A stretch of 64,000 bases of DNA from Pollenia angustigena (GCA_930367215.1 OV884056.1:248523127-248587126), one strand, 5' to 3'; positions 34,001 through 46,855 are shown, counted from the stretch's first letter. The notes: a model not told the origin generated them from the letters alone. Program-made: numbers and translations.

Positions 34001-37000
34001 AATTTAACTCAATCGTTAAAGGGAATTGTATATAATATTAGGGGACGAATAAAGAATACTTAATTATAGTGAAAAATTGTAATTCCTACATAAGAGTTGA
34101 ATGGGTGCATTGCATGTAATTTTTCATGGGTTCACTTATTTAAAATTTATTCGAATTTTGGAACGCATTGTTAATTCATTCAAGTAGTTAAGTGCTAAGG
34201 AAGTCATAAAAATATCCCTTCTACTTGAACAACTTCAAAAGTTTTTTGCTGGGATGTTATATATAAATTACCACAATACTATACTACCAATGTCTTGGTA
34301 ATCGATCTCCATTCCACCATTGTTTTTATTTAAAATCTACACTTAAAAATCACATAATACATTCCAAAAATGTTTATGACAAATCCAATTGAGAATCCAG
34401 GAACCCAACTTTTTATTTATTATACCCTTCAGCTCAGGTGGAAAAGGGTATATATAAGTTTGTCATTCCGTTTGTAATTTCTGCAATATTGATCTTAGAC
34501 CCTCTAAAGTATATATATTCTGGGTCCTTATGAGAAGAGAACTTGATTTAACCATGTCCGTCCGTCTGTCCGTCTTACGTTTGATATGTGTTTTCCGGAG
34601 ACTCCATACATGATAGCGGCTAGGTTGTTTTACATTTATGTCACGTATAGTCCACCATTTCGTGCTATTGAAATTCAGCAAGATCGGTCCACAAATGGCT
34701 GAGATATGATCAAAAAACCACGACTGCCTCTAATTTTTTCCAAAAATCCCTTGTTATTGTTGTATTTTTATTGCTTTTTTCTGTATATCTGGAGAGCGGC
34801 AAGAGCCAAAGTTTCCAAATTAGGTACACACCTTTAGGTTGTCAATACACACCACTCTACAAAATGATGGCGGGATTGGAGAAGTGGGCGTGGTACCTCC
34901 CGTACAAAAAAAAATTAAAAATTGTATAAAAACCTAAATTTTAGGGCTGTCATATGTCCTATGGATATGACTTATATACCAAAATATCGGAAATTTTTAG
35001 TTGAACATATTCGGGAAAATCGGTTCAGATACAAAAAAATTATGACCAAAATTAATTTTTTTTTTTTAATACCCATATAAGTTTGTCATTCCGTTTGTAA
35101 TTTCTGCAATATTGATCTAAAGTATATATATTCTGGGTCCTTATCACGAGAGAACTTGATTTAACCATGTGATGTCCCCCCCCCCCTTTCAATTGTTTAC
35201 ATATACTAGCATAACGCCCAATATGATTTTCGTTATCACCCTTCTTTATTATTTCATCTATTTAACGAAAATATTTTTACAAATAGAAACTAGGAATTTT
35301 TGTGTTTTTTTGCTACTTAAAAACTCGCCAAAAAAGATAAAAGAAAACAAACAAACACACATACATGGCATAAACTATATTGGTGAATATATTTCCCAAC
35401 TTTGCTATTGTGGTGAACAAAAACATCAGAAGTAATTACAACTCATCTTTGTTGCATTTTGTGAACAGTAAACGTGCCATATTTCATTTTAATGATATTC
35501 GATTAACGTTCCTTCATGGCTCAGTTGTCTAGAGGGTGTGTTAGAAACTGAGAGTTCCCTGGTTTGAATCTTGGTTTTTTAAAAAGAAAATTTTTTTTTT
35601 AATATTTTTATTTTTTTTATGTTCTAAAAACGATTTAAAAAAATGTTTATCAGTTTTCGCTTTTTAAATTTTATTTATAATGAAGTTTTAAGTATTGTAA
35701 ATATGTATGTATGTATAGGTCTGTAAAATTTATTTAGTTTTTGTCTAGTCGCTCTGTATTCTGCTCGCACAATGGTGAAGGGTATATAAGATTCGGCACA
35801 GCCGAATATAGCACTCTTACTTGTCTTTTTAGTGACTTTGAGATCATTGTCGGCATTTTAAATGCATTTTTTCTGAAAAAATTTTCTTGCATACTAAAGA
35901 TCCGCATCAGATATATTCATTCTGCAACGTCGTAATAACTCAAAAAAATATGTTTCGAAATAATCTTGTTTAAAGTTTCGTTCACAATGGTAGCAACGTT
36001 TTTTCTTCTATCTTATTTCTTTCCAAAGCATTTCATATATTTTCCTTTAATTTTTCGAACAAAAAATAAAAGTTGAGTTCACTTCCACTCCAGCAAATAT
36101 TTGTGTGAAATTATAAATGACGTTTTTAGTCATTTTTATTTAGTTTTGAATGAAAATTTTAATGAAATATTAAAAAAATAATAATAATAAATACGTAATA
36201 TTTATGTGGGCGAAATTTGCAAACGTTTTCTTAATTGAAAATGTGTGTGGTTGCGATAAAATGTTGCTCGCACCACTTAGAAAAAATAACGACACATTCT
36301 CTTCAAACGGGAAAAAGTATGCATTTTATACACAATATAAAGAACAACAGATAACCTAGCGAACAATTCTGCATCACTAACTGAAAAACTTAATTTTTTG
36401 AGTTATGACGACGTTGCAGCAAATAAGCGTTACATTTGTATACTTTACTTTCGTAATTACTAATCAATTTATTTTAAATTTGGTTTTTATTTTTTTAACA
36501 CAACTTTTCACGTTTTTTTCTATAGCTACTTTCTTCTTTGGTATCAAGCGCTTGGTGAAAATGCACCTGCCTATATACACAACATGTATGCCGACTTAAT
36601 TCCCGGTCTAATAGTTCCCCAGAAGGGTATTCAAGGACCCGATGTGGAATTTAATACTGCGGATTTTCTCAATCATCCCAATATGAAAGTGGAAGGTAGT
36701 ACTACATCAGTATTTCACGATAGCTACTCACATCCCGTGCAAAGTTCAGAGTTAATAGCTTTGTTGCCACCATCCTCTAGCGAAAAGTCACAACCTCCAG
36801 ATCCACGAGATGGCCTAGAAATTTTACTCAATAGTATGGTACAGACGGCAGCTTGTTTAAAGTGGCGCGATAATCATGCACAAAAAGATCACAAGGCTTT
36901 TGCATTTTTGTTACAACGTTTCAAAGAAATTTTTTTACCAGTATTTTGTCCCAACTTCGAGTTTATTATGTCAGTGTATGACCCACGTTTGGGGCTGCCT

Positions 37001-40000
37001 AATATGAGATCGATTAACAAGAAAGATGAGGTAATGGCGCCTTGTGTGGTCGTCTTAATAAATTGGCTATCGCGTTTTACGCACGAACGTTTGCTGCAAC
37101 ATCGCTTAGATAATGTTCATATCGCGGAAGCAGCAGATCATATTCGTTTGCATGCCTTTCAGCAGGCTTTGATAGTAAGGGATGTTTTATATTCCACCCG
37201 AGAGAATGTAAATTTCATACATGAAGTGTATCGTCAGGCATTTTTGTTGAATTTTACAACTAAAGCACAAATTGATGCGATACGTTGTTCAATAGCTGTC
37301 TACCGCGATTGGATGACAGGTAATACGCCTCCTCCGTTCCTCTTGGAACCAGAAGAGAATATGGGAACCGCTTTGCAGCAGCAACAGCAACAGCAACAAA
37401 ATAATACCAATGCTGGTGGCACACCAAAAGCAAATTTACGTTTACGAAATCCTTCTTATGTCGGCGCCATGTCTAAGGAGAATATGAGTGTAAGAGCGGG
37501 CTTGCAAAATATTTTACAAATATTTGTTACCAATGCAGCAAATGTTTTTTTAGTTAACACTAGCAACTTAAACATATATTTTCCCACAAAATCACGAGAT
37601 TATCGCTCCACTCCTCTACACGAACAAACTGAGATCTGCAAGAAGGTATTAAATGTATATCGCACCATGGTAATGAATACGCCCATGGATCCCAAAACTT
37701 GGGAGCAATTGTTGTTAGTGTTATTGCAAGTCACATCAGTGGTTTTACATCAGCATCCACCACAAGCCTCAAAAAGTTCCAGTTTAGGTGGTATTTTGGG
37801 TCAAGCAATATTTCAAACTCTTATAGTGACTTGGATACGGGCTCACACCAATGTCCCGGTAAATGTGCAATTGTGGGAAAAATTCTTAACTGTGTTGACA
37901 TCCTTAACGTACCGTGATGAACTGATTATTGAATGGGATAAAACTATACAAACTTTAACGCGAGTCTTTTCGCGTTACGTATATTCCTTAAATTTACAAG
38001 ACTTGCCTTTGGATCGTCTGGCTGAATCGAAAGGTAAGCGACGTAGAGCCGGCGTATGGCAACAAACATCATCCGTTTCTAATGGCTCGGTAACAAAAGA
38101 TCGAGAGAGCAAAGACCAAAACCAACAAGAAAGAGTATCTACCAACAGTCGTTCGGATGAAAATTCTCAGTGTACAATGGGCAGACAACATGGTTCGGTG
38201 GGTCAAGGGCCAAAGTTGTCGGCTGGACAACGGTATCCGGTTACGCCTATATTGAGTCGTAGTTACAGCGAGGGTAGCTTACCCTCAATGCCGCGCACAC
38301 CTAGATTTCGTGCAAAGCATCGTCATCCAAAGCCCCCCACTAATTTACCCTCCAGTGTGGAAAATTCTCTTAATATTGTAATACATCAAAATTCCAACTC
38401 TCCGGAATTGCTGGAAAACGTGCAATTAACTTGCAATGTGTCACTCAATAGCGATATGCGTAGAGCCATGTCTTTGGATTCGTTGGCTACATTTAAACGT
38501 TCGAAGAAATCGCGAAGGTTCCGAAGAAATACCAACAATCAAGATGACATTGATGATATTGACGGCGCTGATGATGATAGTGATGACTCACGATCGCCTT
38601 CGCCAACAGCCAGCAGTGGCATTGAGGGAGGTTCTATTAAAGATGCTCAAATTCAAATTGATGTTTTGGCGGTCGATAGTGGTGGCAGTTTGGGAGAAAG
38701 CGAAAGTAATTCGGGTAATTACCAAACTGAACGACGATCTATTATACTGGGTGGTACAGCGACTGGTTGGTTACCCGATTCAACTGCTATTATGTGGAAA
38801 CGTATGTTGGGAGCTTTGGGTGATGTTAATCGTATACCCAAAGCTGAATTACACGCTCAAGTTTTCAAGCATTTACTCGACATGACTTTGAATTTGATAA
38901 AAATCAAACAAAATCAAGGAATTTCAACTGACAATCAACAAACACCGCCACCACCAACATTGGTGCCACCCATTGGAATTGTGGCTCCTTGGTGTTATGG
39001 TGCTTTACAACTGGACAAGTCATTTAAAAAAGGCAAACTATGGGCAGTGCAATTGCTGTGTACCCTAACAGTAAATGGTGCTGTAACTGGTATGCAACAT
39101 TTGCCCTTATTTTATTGTGCTCTACATCGTCTACTGACAGGAGAAGATCGTGAATTGATATACGCTGCTTTAAAATATCTAGAAGGTCCCAGATTTTTAA
39201 GTTTACTACTACCGGGTCATTCTCTTTTGATGTTGGATATCGTTCACGCATCTGCTATATTGTTGACTTCGTTGGAGGCCAGTCGTTTAACTCCTCGTGC
39301 GGAAGTAGCCGCCTTATTAGGTACATTGTTATGTTATCCATCTACATTGTTGCCTCGTCCTTTGTTGCAACCTACGCCCCAACAGTTTGAGCTAATGGAA
39401 TGTGCAGATTTGCAAGATCACATTTTAAATATAGTACTAAGATGTGCCCGTCGTGAGCCTTCTGCTAAGGCAAGATGCATTGCGCTGTCACAATTAGGGC
39501 AATGGATTTTAATGAAATTATCACATCCTTTGGCGGCGAGAGGAAGCTGTGCCAACTCGAAATTCCAGCAAGCTGTACCTCATTCCAAGGGCCAACAGTT
39601 AAAGGATGATCACCGACAATACTACAATCCTCGCATTAAAGAGGCATTACAGGTCTTGTTACAAGCTTTACAATTTAAACATCGCACTATTGCCATGGTG
39701 GCCGTAGACTCTCTAAAACTATGCATAGAACGGGGAAGAGAATTAGCTTCAATCGAAAGAATGCCTCAACTTATAATTACAGCAATTTGCAAAGCGTTAG
39801 AAATACAAAACGTTACTAATCCTAAAGATTCTGATAAAGTGGTATTGACTTCTTTGATGCTTTGTCTGGGAGAATATTGTTTAGCTTTTCCCTCAGCCAT
39901 TATGTTAGAGTCCTACAATGAGGGAGGAGACACTTTGGTTCTAATGGTATTAAGAGTTCTCTTACAAATTGCTTCGGGGGCACCCAAACATGAAAGAGTG

Positions 40001-42322
40001 AAACTTACAGCCGATGATGACTTTGACATGCATATTTCCAGCGATGATTTGCATGATGATGGAAAATTGCCCGAAGCTAATTATCAGACATCGGAAACTA
40101 TACAAGCTTGCATAAGCGCCATACGATTATGTGCTAAGGCAGTGGCGATGCACTTAGTTACAAATCTAGGGCATTTTCCCATGGGCATCGGAGCAGCTCG
40201 TCTTAGTTCCATGGTTGAGGAACAAGACGATATTAACAGTTATAATGGTTGCATAACGGCGGCAGGAAACCAACAAAATTCTGTAAATAGTGTAGATCTA
40301 AGAAGAGATTCAGTGGAATTGCCCTCTGTACTACATGCTCAAAATATGCAATTGTTTATGTTAAATCCCGGCTTAGTAGCCAGTTTTATTGAATTACCTA
40401 CACTTAAGTTGCCGGGTGGTGGTGTTACTGCTGGTTTGGTGACAGCCGAAAAACAAGTTCGTGTCCTTTTACGTGATTTAAATGGCAAAGCCTGTTGGGA
40501 CGCATCTATTTTGTATAGCGAACCTAAACGTGAATGCTTAAAAATGGATGGTTGTGGTCCCTCCTCTATGGATACCAGAGGATTCAGTCCAGCGCACTCT
40601 CAACGCTATAATCAAGTACAACCCATGGATTCCCTTATGCATTCTATGCAGGGTATGGATATATCACCACCGCGCCATACTTTAAGACACAGACCATTAG
40701 GCGAGTTACCATTGGCAAAGGATTTGGCACCAGATTTAGATCAATTAGATGATCTTTTAGGCTACATAGGTCACACCAGTCCTGAGTGTTTACCTTATCC
40801 GGTAGCTCAGCTTAATGCACCGGCCCCTTCTCCCCTAGGCAGTAGCGCTGAGGCTCAAGCTATATCAGTGATACTCAATCAACGAGCCTTGGAACAAGAA
40901 TTCGTAGCAAATCTCAATCAACAAGCTTTACAACAGCCATTACCTGGTAGTTCAACTCCCTCAATTGCTGTTGGCCACGATACACGTTCTCTGCATTCGA
41001 TGCACGAACCAATTTCACACAATTCATTCGAGTCATATCACTCGACGAGTTTGAATGGCCGAAATGAAATACCATTTCAATATTGTCGTTTGCTTTTCTC
41101 TCATTTAGGTTTGGCTGGTTGGGAGAGACGTTCCCGTACCCATTTGTTGCAACGCACCGAGAAACTTTTGCGTGAACTACGTAACGTGGACTTGCAAAAA
41201 TGCAGGGAAACTCATAAAATGGCTGTTATTTATGTAGCATCTGGCCAAGAGGATAAAAACAATATTTTACGCAATGCCAGTGGCAGCACAATGTATGAAA
41301 TGTTTGTTTCTGCCTTGGGGTGGGAAATCGACTTGGAAACTCATAATGGCTTTTTGGGTGGGCTGCCAAGGCAGGGATGTGGTGCAACTGCCCCCTACTA
41401 TGCTACACCGTTTTTGGAGGTTATTTATCATGTGGCTACACGCATGCCGTCTGATTCACCAGAAGCAATTTTGCTTAAAACCAGGCATTTGGGAAATGAC
41501 GAAGTGCATATTGTTTGGAGTGAACATTCTCGTGATTATCGACGCGATATTTTACCAACAGAATTTTGCGATGTACTTATTGTTGTTTATCCCTTAAAGA
41601 ATGGTCTATTTCGCGTTACTGTCAATCGCAAACCTGAAGTTCCATGGTTTGGACCCTTGGCCAATGAAAGTCTGGTTAGTGGTGCCTGTTTGGCTACACT
41701 GATACGAGCTACTGCAGTAAATGCCAGTCGCACTAAAAGAGCTGCTTTACCATTATATCAGCAATAGTAAGTGTTTATTTCTTAATAGGAATTAAAGTAT
41801 AAGATTTAATTAATATATTTTTTTAATTTTTTCTTTCAGTTATGAAGAACGAAATCGTTCTTTGGATAGTGTTTCGTCCAGATATAAGGAAAGTACCACA
41901 TTTGAGGACTTTGCTAATCGCATTTACAATCCTATGCCCATGTCTGCATATGCTACTCTGAGGGATACAACTAATAATTCAGCTCCATTAGCAGCGGCTT
42001 TGATAGACCATCAGAGGTCTTCTGTGAAAGGTGGGTTAATTAAAATGACAATGATATTAAGTTTTAAGGATTCGAAAAAAAATTTGTTGCAGGTTGGGTA
42101 CAAGCTTCAATAGATGCCAATATGAAAGAAATTCCTTTAGGTATAATGCCCTCAGCATCTGCCTCCTCAACAGCTGCTATGGAGGCCATGAATTCCGCAA
42201 ATTCACCAAGAGGTGCTCGAAAACTTGGCTCTACATTCAAGGGTGGACCGAAACGTTTGCACACGGGAAATCATACCACACCACCGGAGAGTCCTACATT
42301 ACCATTGCGCAAATTTAAATAA
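30957..42322 (+). CDS. RalGAPalpha (CG5521 ortholog): Ral GTPase-activating protein subunit alpha (RalGAP-alpha), 5' partial, five exons
   Basis: Catalytic subunit of the RalGAP complex. With the beta subunit it stimulates GTP hydrolysis by Ral GTPases in the cytoplasm (family knowledge). Exons 30957-31067, 32015-32186, 36526-41766, 41840-42030 and 42093-42322 all have AG/GT borders and join in frame, giving about 1980 residues; mammalian RALGAPA1 is about 2036. The N-terminal exons match the family block around NFSHVYFILY, LKQK, REELDG and NSPKLRKDGVR. The C-terminal Rap/Ran-GAP domain lies at about 41200-41840 and contains RHLGNDEVHIVWSEHSRDYR. The Asn of LGND (codon 41495-41497) aligns with the catalytic asparagine thumb of RapGAP-type enzymes. 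The middle is low-complexity: eight Gln (37376-37399), a basic Ser-rich stretch (SRSYSEGS, RRAMSLDS) and an acidic run near 38545-38590. The first coding exon (about 35 residues) is missing. The alternative, RalGAP-beta, fits the N-terminus and total length less well. Confidence 0.93.
32015..32186 (+). CDS. RalGAPalpha: RalGAP-alpha coding exon B
   Basis: Acceptor tttttgcatttag ends at 32014 and donor gtaagt starts at 32187. It encodes VHKAHREELDG through LLHLGNSPKLRKDGV, with CG left to complete an Arg codon at the next exon. The REELD, EKIL, LLPE and GNS.K.R..GVR positions are conserved in animal RalGAP-alpha. The preceding intron (31068-32014) is AT-rich with poly-T runs and shows nothing else. 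Confidence 0.92.
32866..33825. mobile_element. Intronic element with TACACAGAMAAAATT ends, copy 3
   Basis: The left end TACACAGACAAAATTATTTTT is mirrored by GGTAATAATTTTTTCTGTGTA. Subterminal CAAACAAAAAATTTGTAGAATC on the left matches AAATTTGTAGAAATCAAA on the right. It lies within intron 32187-36525 of RalGAP-alpha. The interior has no recognisable protein. Confidence 0.55.
34423..35057 (+). repeat. TATACCC-family element in RalGAP-alpha intron, 3'-truncated
   Basis: Starts TATACCCTTCAGCTCAGG with the usual TTTGTCATTCCGTTTGTAA, TATATATTCTGGGTCCTTATG, GTCCGTCTGTCC and CAAGATCGGTCC blocks. It breaks off at a poly-T where a second copy starts. Confidence 0.7.
35070..35826 (+). repeat. TATACCC-family element in RalGAP-alpha intron, second copy with tRNA-like box
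   Basis: The 5' end is shortened. It is closely similar to 12560-13300, including CATATACTAGCATAA.GCC, ACTCGCCAAAAA and the terminal ATTCGGCACAGCCGAAT plus ATAGCACTCTTACTTGT. The tRNA-like segment at about 35516-35577 has TGGCTCAGTTGT (box A) and GGTTTGAATC (box B) about 45 bp apart. Confidence 0.7.
35915..36425. repeat. Intronic element with GCAACGTCGTAATAACTC ends
   Basis: CTGCAACGTCGTAATAACTC then AAAAAAA on the left is mirrored by TTTTTTGAGTTATGACGACG then TTGCAG on the right. It ends about 100 bp before the acceptor of the giant exon at 36526. Relative of the MITE at 26936-27157. Confidence 0.55.
36526..41766 (+). CDS. RalGAPalpha: RalGAP-alpha giant central exon
   Basis: Acceptor tttttttctatag ends at 36525 and donor gtaagt starts at 41767. 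The exon is 5241 bp with no stop and begins YFLLWYQALGENAP, which continues the GVR end of the previous exon. Read without splicing, the frame would stop at the TAG formed by the donor, so splicing is needed for the C-terminus. It holds the helical N-terminal region, the Ser/Gln/Asp-rich linker and nearly all of the GAP domain. Two internal Met codons (36584 onward) should not be taken as the start, because conserved sequence continues upstream across the splice. Confidence 0.95.
41840..42030 (+). CDS. RalGAPalpha: RalGAP-alpha coding exon D
   Basis: Acceptor ttctttcag ends at 41839 and the likely donor gtgggt starts at 42031. In phase with the previous exon it reads YYEERNRSLDSVSSRYKES..., the helical tail just after the GAP domain, which is conserved in the family. 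The final G completes a Gly codon with the last exon. Confidence 0.88.
42093..42322 (+). CDS. RalGAPalpha: RalGAP-alpha last coding exon with stop
   Basis: Acceptor aatttgttgcag ends at 42092. The exon encodes WVQASIDANMKEIPLG followed by a Ser/Ala-rich and basic tail (PKRLHTGNHTTPPESPTLP) and the TAA stop at 42320-42322. The intron is only 62 bp, typical for flies. The Ser/Thr-Pro rich end looks disordered and is poorly conserved, so the exact tail is less certain than the splice. Confidence 0.85.
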
Positions 42323-43054
42323 TAGATAGTATTTTATAGCTAGGAACGACTCCAATACTAAATACATATTATTGTAACGTTAACATTAAAATACACATAA
42401 ATTCACCCATTATTAATTAAGTGTTTCTTAAATAATATAACAAAGAAACTAACAACAAAAACAACTCTACTTAAAACAGCGAAAGGATTAAGTTTTATAA
42501 AGTTAAGAAAATACAACAATTACACTTACTCAATATTGCAAACAATCAATAACGAATCAAATTCATTCCTTTTTTTAAATAACACGAGTGAGCAAAATAC
42601 ATAAAAATGCGCATTTCAAAAAAATTATTATTTAAAATGTTTTATGTATGAAAAGTCAACGAAGCGCATTTCTTTTATAGGCATTTTATGATTATTTATT
42701 CATATTTTATTTAATTATCTTTATTTATTTTGTTTTCTTTTTATTGTTTTTAATTTAACACAAAACACATTTATTATTGTAATGAACGTTTATTTAAATT
42801 ATTGAAAGTATAAAGTATTTATTTATCTCTAGTTATTTAATTCACTTGTTTGAATGTTATTTTTCTCTCTTTATTTGTTCATTTAAATCTCTTTAACTAT
42901 TTTTTAATTATAAGTTTAATTTATTATTTTTTCTTCTGTTAAATTTCTATAATTTTAATGTTTTGTAACAATTTTGTGAACAATTAATCACAAAATAATA
43001 TTTTTACTATTTAACATTGCAAATATGGTTTTTCATTATTGAAAATAGAATAAA
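42323..43054 (+). other. Putative 3' UTR of RalGAP-alpha with candidate poly(A) signal
   Basis: AT-rich non-coding sequence follows the stop codon. A canonical AATAAA is at 43049-43054, with further AATAAA-like words farther on, so the true cleavage site cannot be fixed without transcript data. A small Harbinger-like MITE sits just beyond at 43445-43594. Confidence 0.45.
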
Positions 43055-43444
43055 GCACGTTTGTCATGTGGAAGCACAGAAATAGGATTTATAAGGAAAA
43101 CTTTTAGTTCGTTCGTACAATAATTTGGTTAAATTGTGTAACGAAAACCTGTTTACGCTTTTAAAATTTTGTGTTATAAACAAAATTTTTCTTTAATTTT
43201 GGTTTCTTTTATTAATTGATTAAAAATAATTTTTTCACCGAGTTTTTTTTTTAACTTTTTTGCTATCTTATATCGGCTTAGGATGTTTCGTCAAAATGCC
43301 ACAGATATGTATTTTTCTTAAATCTGCAATATATTCAATATTTTAAATTGTAATCGTTTCAAGAAAATCCAAATTATTTAATGCTAAAATTTTTTATATT
43401 TTGTTTGTAGAATTTAATGTCTTACGTTATAATTTTACTGCTTA

Positions 43445-43594
43445 AGGGCCAAATACATTGATCAAAATACTCATCAAGCATTGTGGAAGTATTAGTGAAA
43501 ATATGGAAAAATCAAAAAATTTTGATATGACGGCGAATATTACGTCTAGCACATGTATACGATGAATTCGCCCGCTAGACAAGCATTTGGCCCT
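43445..43594. mobile_element. Small Harbinger-like MITE near the RalGAP-alpha 3' end
   Basis: Ends AGGGCCAAATAC and GCATTTGGCCCT are inverses. TTA flanks both sides (43442-43444, 43595-43597). 150 bp, non-coding. The CATTGATCAAAATACTCATC and GATGAATTCGCC parts are unique here. Confidence 0.65.
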
Positions 43595-44524
43595 TTAGAA
43601 TTAGAAATTTTTGATTTTTTAAGTGTTCGAAAATTCGAATCTAATTTCGAATGTTTTCGAAGACTGCTATGCAAAGTATAAAAACATTTCTATTTATTAT
43701 ATGTTCCAAATTTCAATGTTCAAATTCAAAAACTTGTTAATGGAAAATTTAAAATCCATTGTCACATTTTTCGAACATTTAAAAATTCTTAAACAAAAAC
43801 TTAATAGTTATTATTATTTTTGACTTGTTTTCAAACCCTTTTCAATAAATTTTTAGTTGTTCGAAAATTATAAATTAAAATATACTGGAGAAAAAGACTT
43901 TGGATTTTTTTTGTTGTTATTCTAAGTTTACACAAATTTTTATATTTAAAACACAAAACATTTACAAATATTCGAAATTGATTTTAAATTTTCCTTAATT
44001 GCTTTTACCCGGTAAAATTATTTTAAAAGACTTAAAATGAATTATTGTAACATTCATACGTATTCGAACATATAAAGTTGATTTGAAATTTCTTCAAACA
44101 GTTTTAAGTGTTGATGAAAGAACCACTCATAAACAAAGAAGTTGCTAAACTAAATTTATTTCAAAAACAAAACTACATAATACGCACAAAATATTTCTCA
44201 TTCTTAGAAAAACGGTAAATCAAAAAGACCATTGCACTAAACCATAAGATTTTACATACGAACGTTTTAGTTTTGAATTTATTTATCAAAACCTTAACTA
44301 AAAAAAAACAAAGCCTTACTTGTTTTGCTTTTGCAAAGTTGCGTTAATTAAGGCTTTGATTTTTGAAAAGTTGCGTTTACAGAGTCACCAATGTTACGAA
44401 ATTGGGTGTTGCGTTAAGCGAGGGGTTGCGCATATCGAGGGTTGCGTTCAACGAGTCTACACTGTATTTTATTTCTTATAAATTTTTATTATTCGAAATA
44501 TATGATAAGTTTTTTATATAAATA

Positions 44525-44990
44525 CTAGCTGGTCGCCCCGGCTTCGCTCGGTAGCTGATTACTAATGATCGATGGAGCCGTTTTCTGGTTTTAGGTAAAT
44601 CGAAAAAAAGTGGGCGGTGCAATATTTGCATTCCGTAAAAACCTAAGTTGGACCATGGCGATCGTTTTAAAGAAAAAATCGTCCAAATCGGTGAAATAAA
44701 TAGAAAAAGTGGGCGTTAAAGTAGGCGTGGTAAATTTTTCTTTAGACGAAATCTTAAAATAGATTAATACGAACAGTTGAAAATAAAATTAGTCAAATCG
44801 ATGTAGCCGTTTTCTGGTTTTAGGTTAATCGCAAAAAGTGGGCGTAAAAGTAGGCGGGGCAAAATTTTCTTTCCGTAAAAACCTAAGTTGGACCATGGTG
44901 ATTATTTTAAAGAACAAATCGTCCAAATCGGTTAAGCCGTTCCCAAGTTATGCGATCAGCAACAGACAACATTTCATTTTTATTATATAG
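44525..44990 (+). repeat. Retroposon 3'-end-like sequence with internal direct repeat
   Basis: Begins ACTAGCTGGTCGCCCCGGCTT CGCTCGG, a phrase widespread at 3' ends of insect RTE-like retroposons. A block from GGAGCCGTTTTCTGGTTTTA to GTAAAAACCTAAGTTGGACC occurs twice (about 44573-44655 and 44805-44895). It ends GCCGTTCCCAAGTTATGCGA. No protein part. Confidence 0.5.
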
Positions 44991-44999
44991 AAGAAGATT

Positions 45000-46720
45000 A
45001 ACGGTTATAATTTCCAATTTTTTGAAAATTCGAAATTAGTTTGAAAAATATCGCAACATTCTTAAAAATACATAGAACTCATAAATGTTGGATTTTGATC
45101 AAAATCTACTAAAATTGCAAATTTGAAATTATTTCGAACGTTTAAAATTTATTACAAAAGATTTTTATTTATTATTAAGAATTTATTATACAAAAATTGT
45201 AATTTTTTTGTGACAAAGATTTTAAATTTAAATTTCGAAATTTATTAGAAATCACAACTACTTCTTTTACTTAAATACAAATATTCAAAAGTTTTTGTTA
45301 TAAATAACTACTATTTTTGCTTACATTGTCATTTTATTTAAAAAAAGCAATTTCGAATTTGTATGTAGTTTTTATTGCAATTCAAAAATGTTTGGTTTCG
45401 CATATAAATATAATGCTTGTTTTTTTAAAGCTCTTTTTAATTTTGTGTTTACTTTTTATATTTAAGAATTTTCTTTTACATTATTGATTTACGTCCACTT
45501 CAAGATGTTATTGAATTCTATTATTTATTTTATTATACAATATTATTTATTTTATTTATTAATCACTTTTTTTTAGTTATTAATTTGTCTCTTACTCAAT
45601 GTTGAACAAAACCAATATTTTTTTTTTTTTAATTAAATAATAACAATTCTTTTAACCAAGTTTTACTATAAAAAAAAAAACTATTTGTCACCCAGTTTTA
45701 TAGCTAAATTAAACAAATGTTTAAAAAAAAACTTTGTAATTCGAAAACGAATAATTTTTATTTGAGAAATTCTAAGGAAACTCCTTTTCAAAATGTATAA
45801 TTGTGTTATTGTTTGTTTTAAATCTCCCCCTTACAATTCTCGGCAATATCTTATTTAAATAAAATTAAATAGTATTAAAAACAAAAACTAGAATAAGTTT
45901 TTAAGTTACTGTAATTAAAATATAAATGTATTTAATAAAAAAAAAACTCCGAATACTGAAAAAATAAACAACAAATTTTTATATAAACAAAATGAAAGAA
46001 AAAAAGCTTGCTACAATCGCAAAAACGAAATTTGAAAAATAAGAAACGTCTATTTTAACAAAATTAAAAACTTATATTTCAAATGTTATTAACCTAAAAA
46101 CAATCTTTTAAAATAAACTTCCTATTCTAAAATTTTTAAAATCATATATAAAAACAAAACAAAAACAACTAAATTATACTATACAATTAGAACTTTTTAT
46201 TTATTTTTGTAAATTCTTAAAATTTTTTCTTTCGTTTGGATAAATAAAAAAAAAAATTATATTTAGCGTTTGTTGTTTTTTTACAAAATAAGAAATATAA
46301 AAATTATTGAAATGAAAAAAAAATTAAGTTTATTTAAATGTTAAAAAGAATTTTTTAATCAATTTACATATTTTCAATTGTGTAACCAATTTATAAAAAA
46401 AAATCCAAATATTCACCTAATTTTTTTGTAACTAACACCAATTTATTAATTATTCTTACAAATATAAATTTAATTAAACAAAAACAAAAAAAAAAAAAAA
46501 ACGAAAAATTCTAAAAAAAACATACAAAAAATTCTACATTTGTATATTTTTAATATTTAAATACAAAATTCCCTCCCTGTTAATTTGTTTACTTCTTAAT
46601 TTGTAACGTACTGTATTAATTACAACAAAAACAACTTTGCTAATAAAATTTCAAATTTTAACATTATTATGCCCATATAAATGAATAATGGATTAATTGA
46701 AAAAAAAAAAAATACTTACT
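45000..46720. other. Extremely AT-rich stretch without gene
   Basis: Long A and T runs, no frame of note and no inverted termini that I can support. Short open frames are expected by chance. Confidence 0.55.
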
Positions 46721-46729
46721 GCCTGTTTA

Positions 46730-46855
46730 ACGATATCGAACGTCATCGTTCGCATAGAAAATTACATTTAAAACAAAAACAAAATTCTGACATTGTTCGA
46801 AGTTTGTTTTTGTTTTTGATGTAATTTTCTATGCGAACGATGACGTTCGAAATCC
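46730..46855. repeat. Hairpin MITE (CGAACGTCATCGTTCGCATAG arms)
   Basis: CGAACGTCATCGTTCGCATAG then AAAATTACAT is mirrored by ATGTAATTTTCTATGCGAACG then ATGACGTTCG. A fragment of the same arm is at 8096-8130 (GTTCGCATAGAAAATTACAT). Relative of 47387-47520. Confidence 0.75.

Noticed and set aside
36584..41767. Treating the long open frame as a complete intronless gene
   Set aside because: Conserved sequence continues upstream through the acceptor and downstream past the GTAAGT donor that creates the apparent stop.
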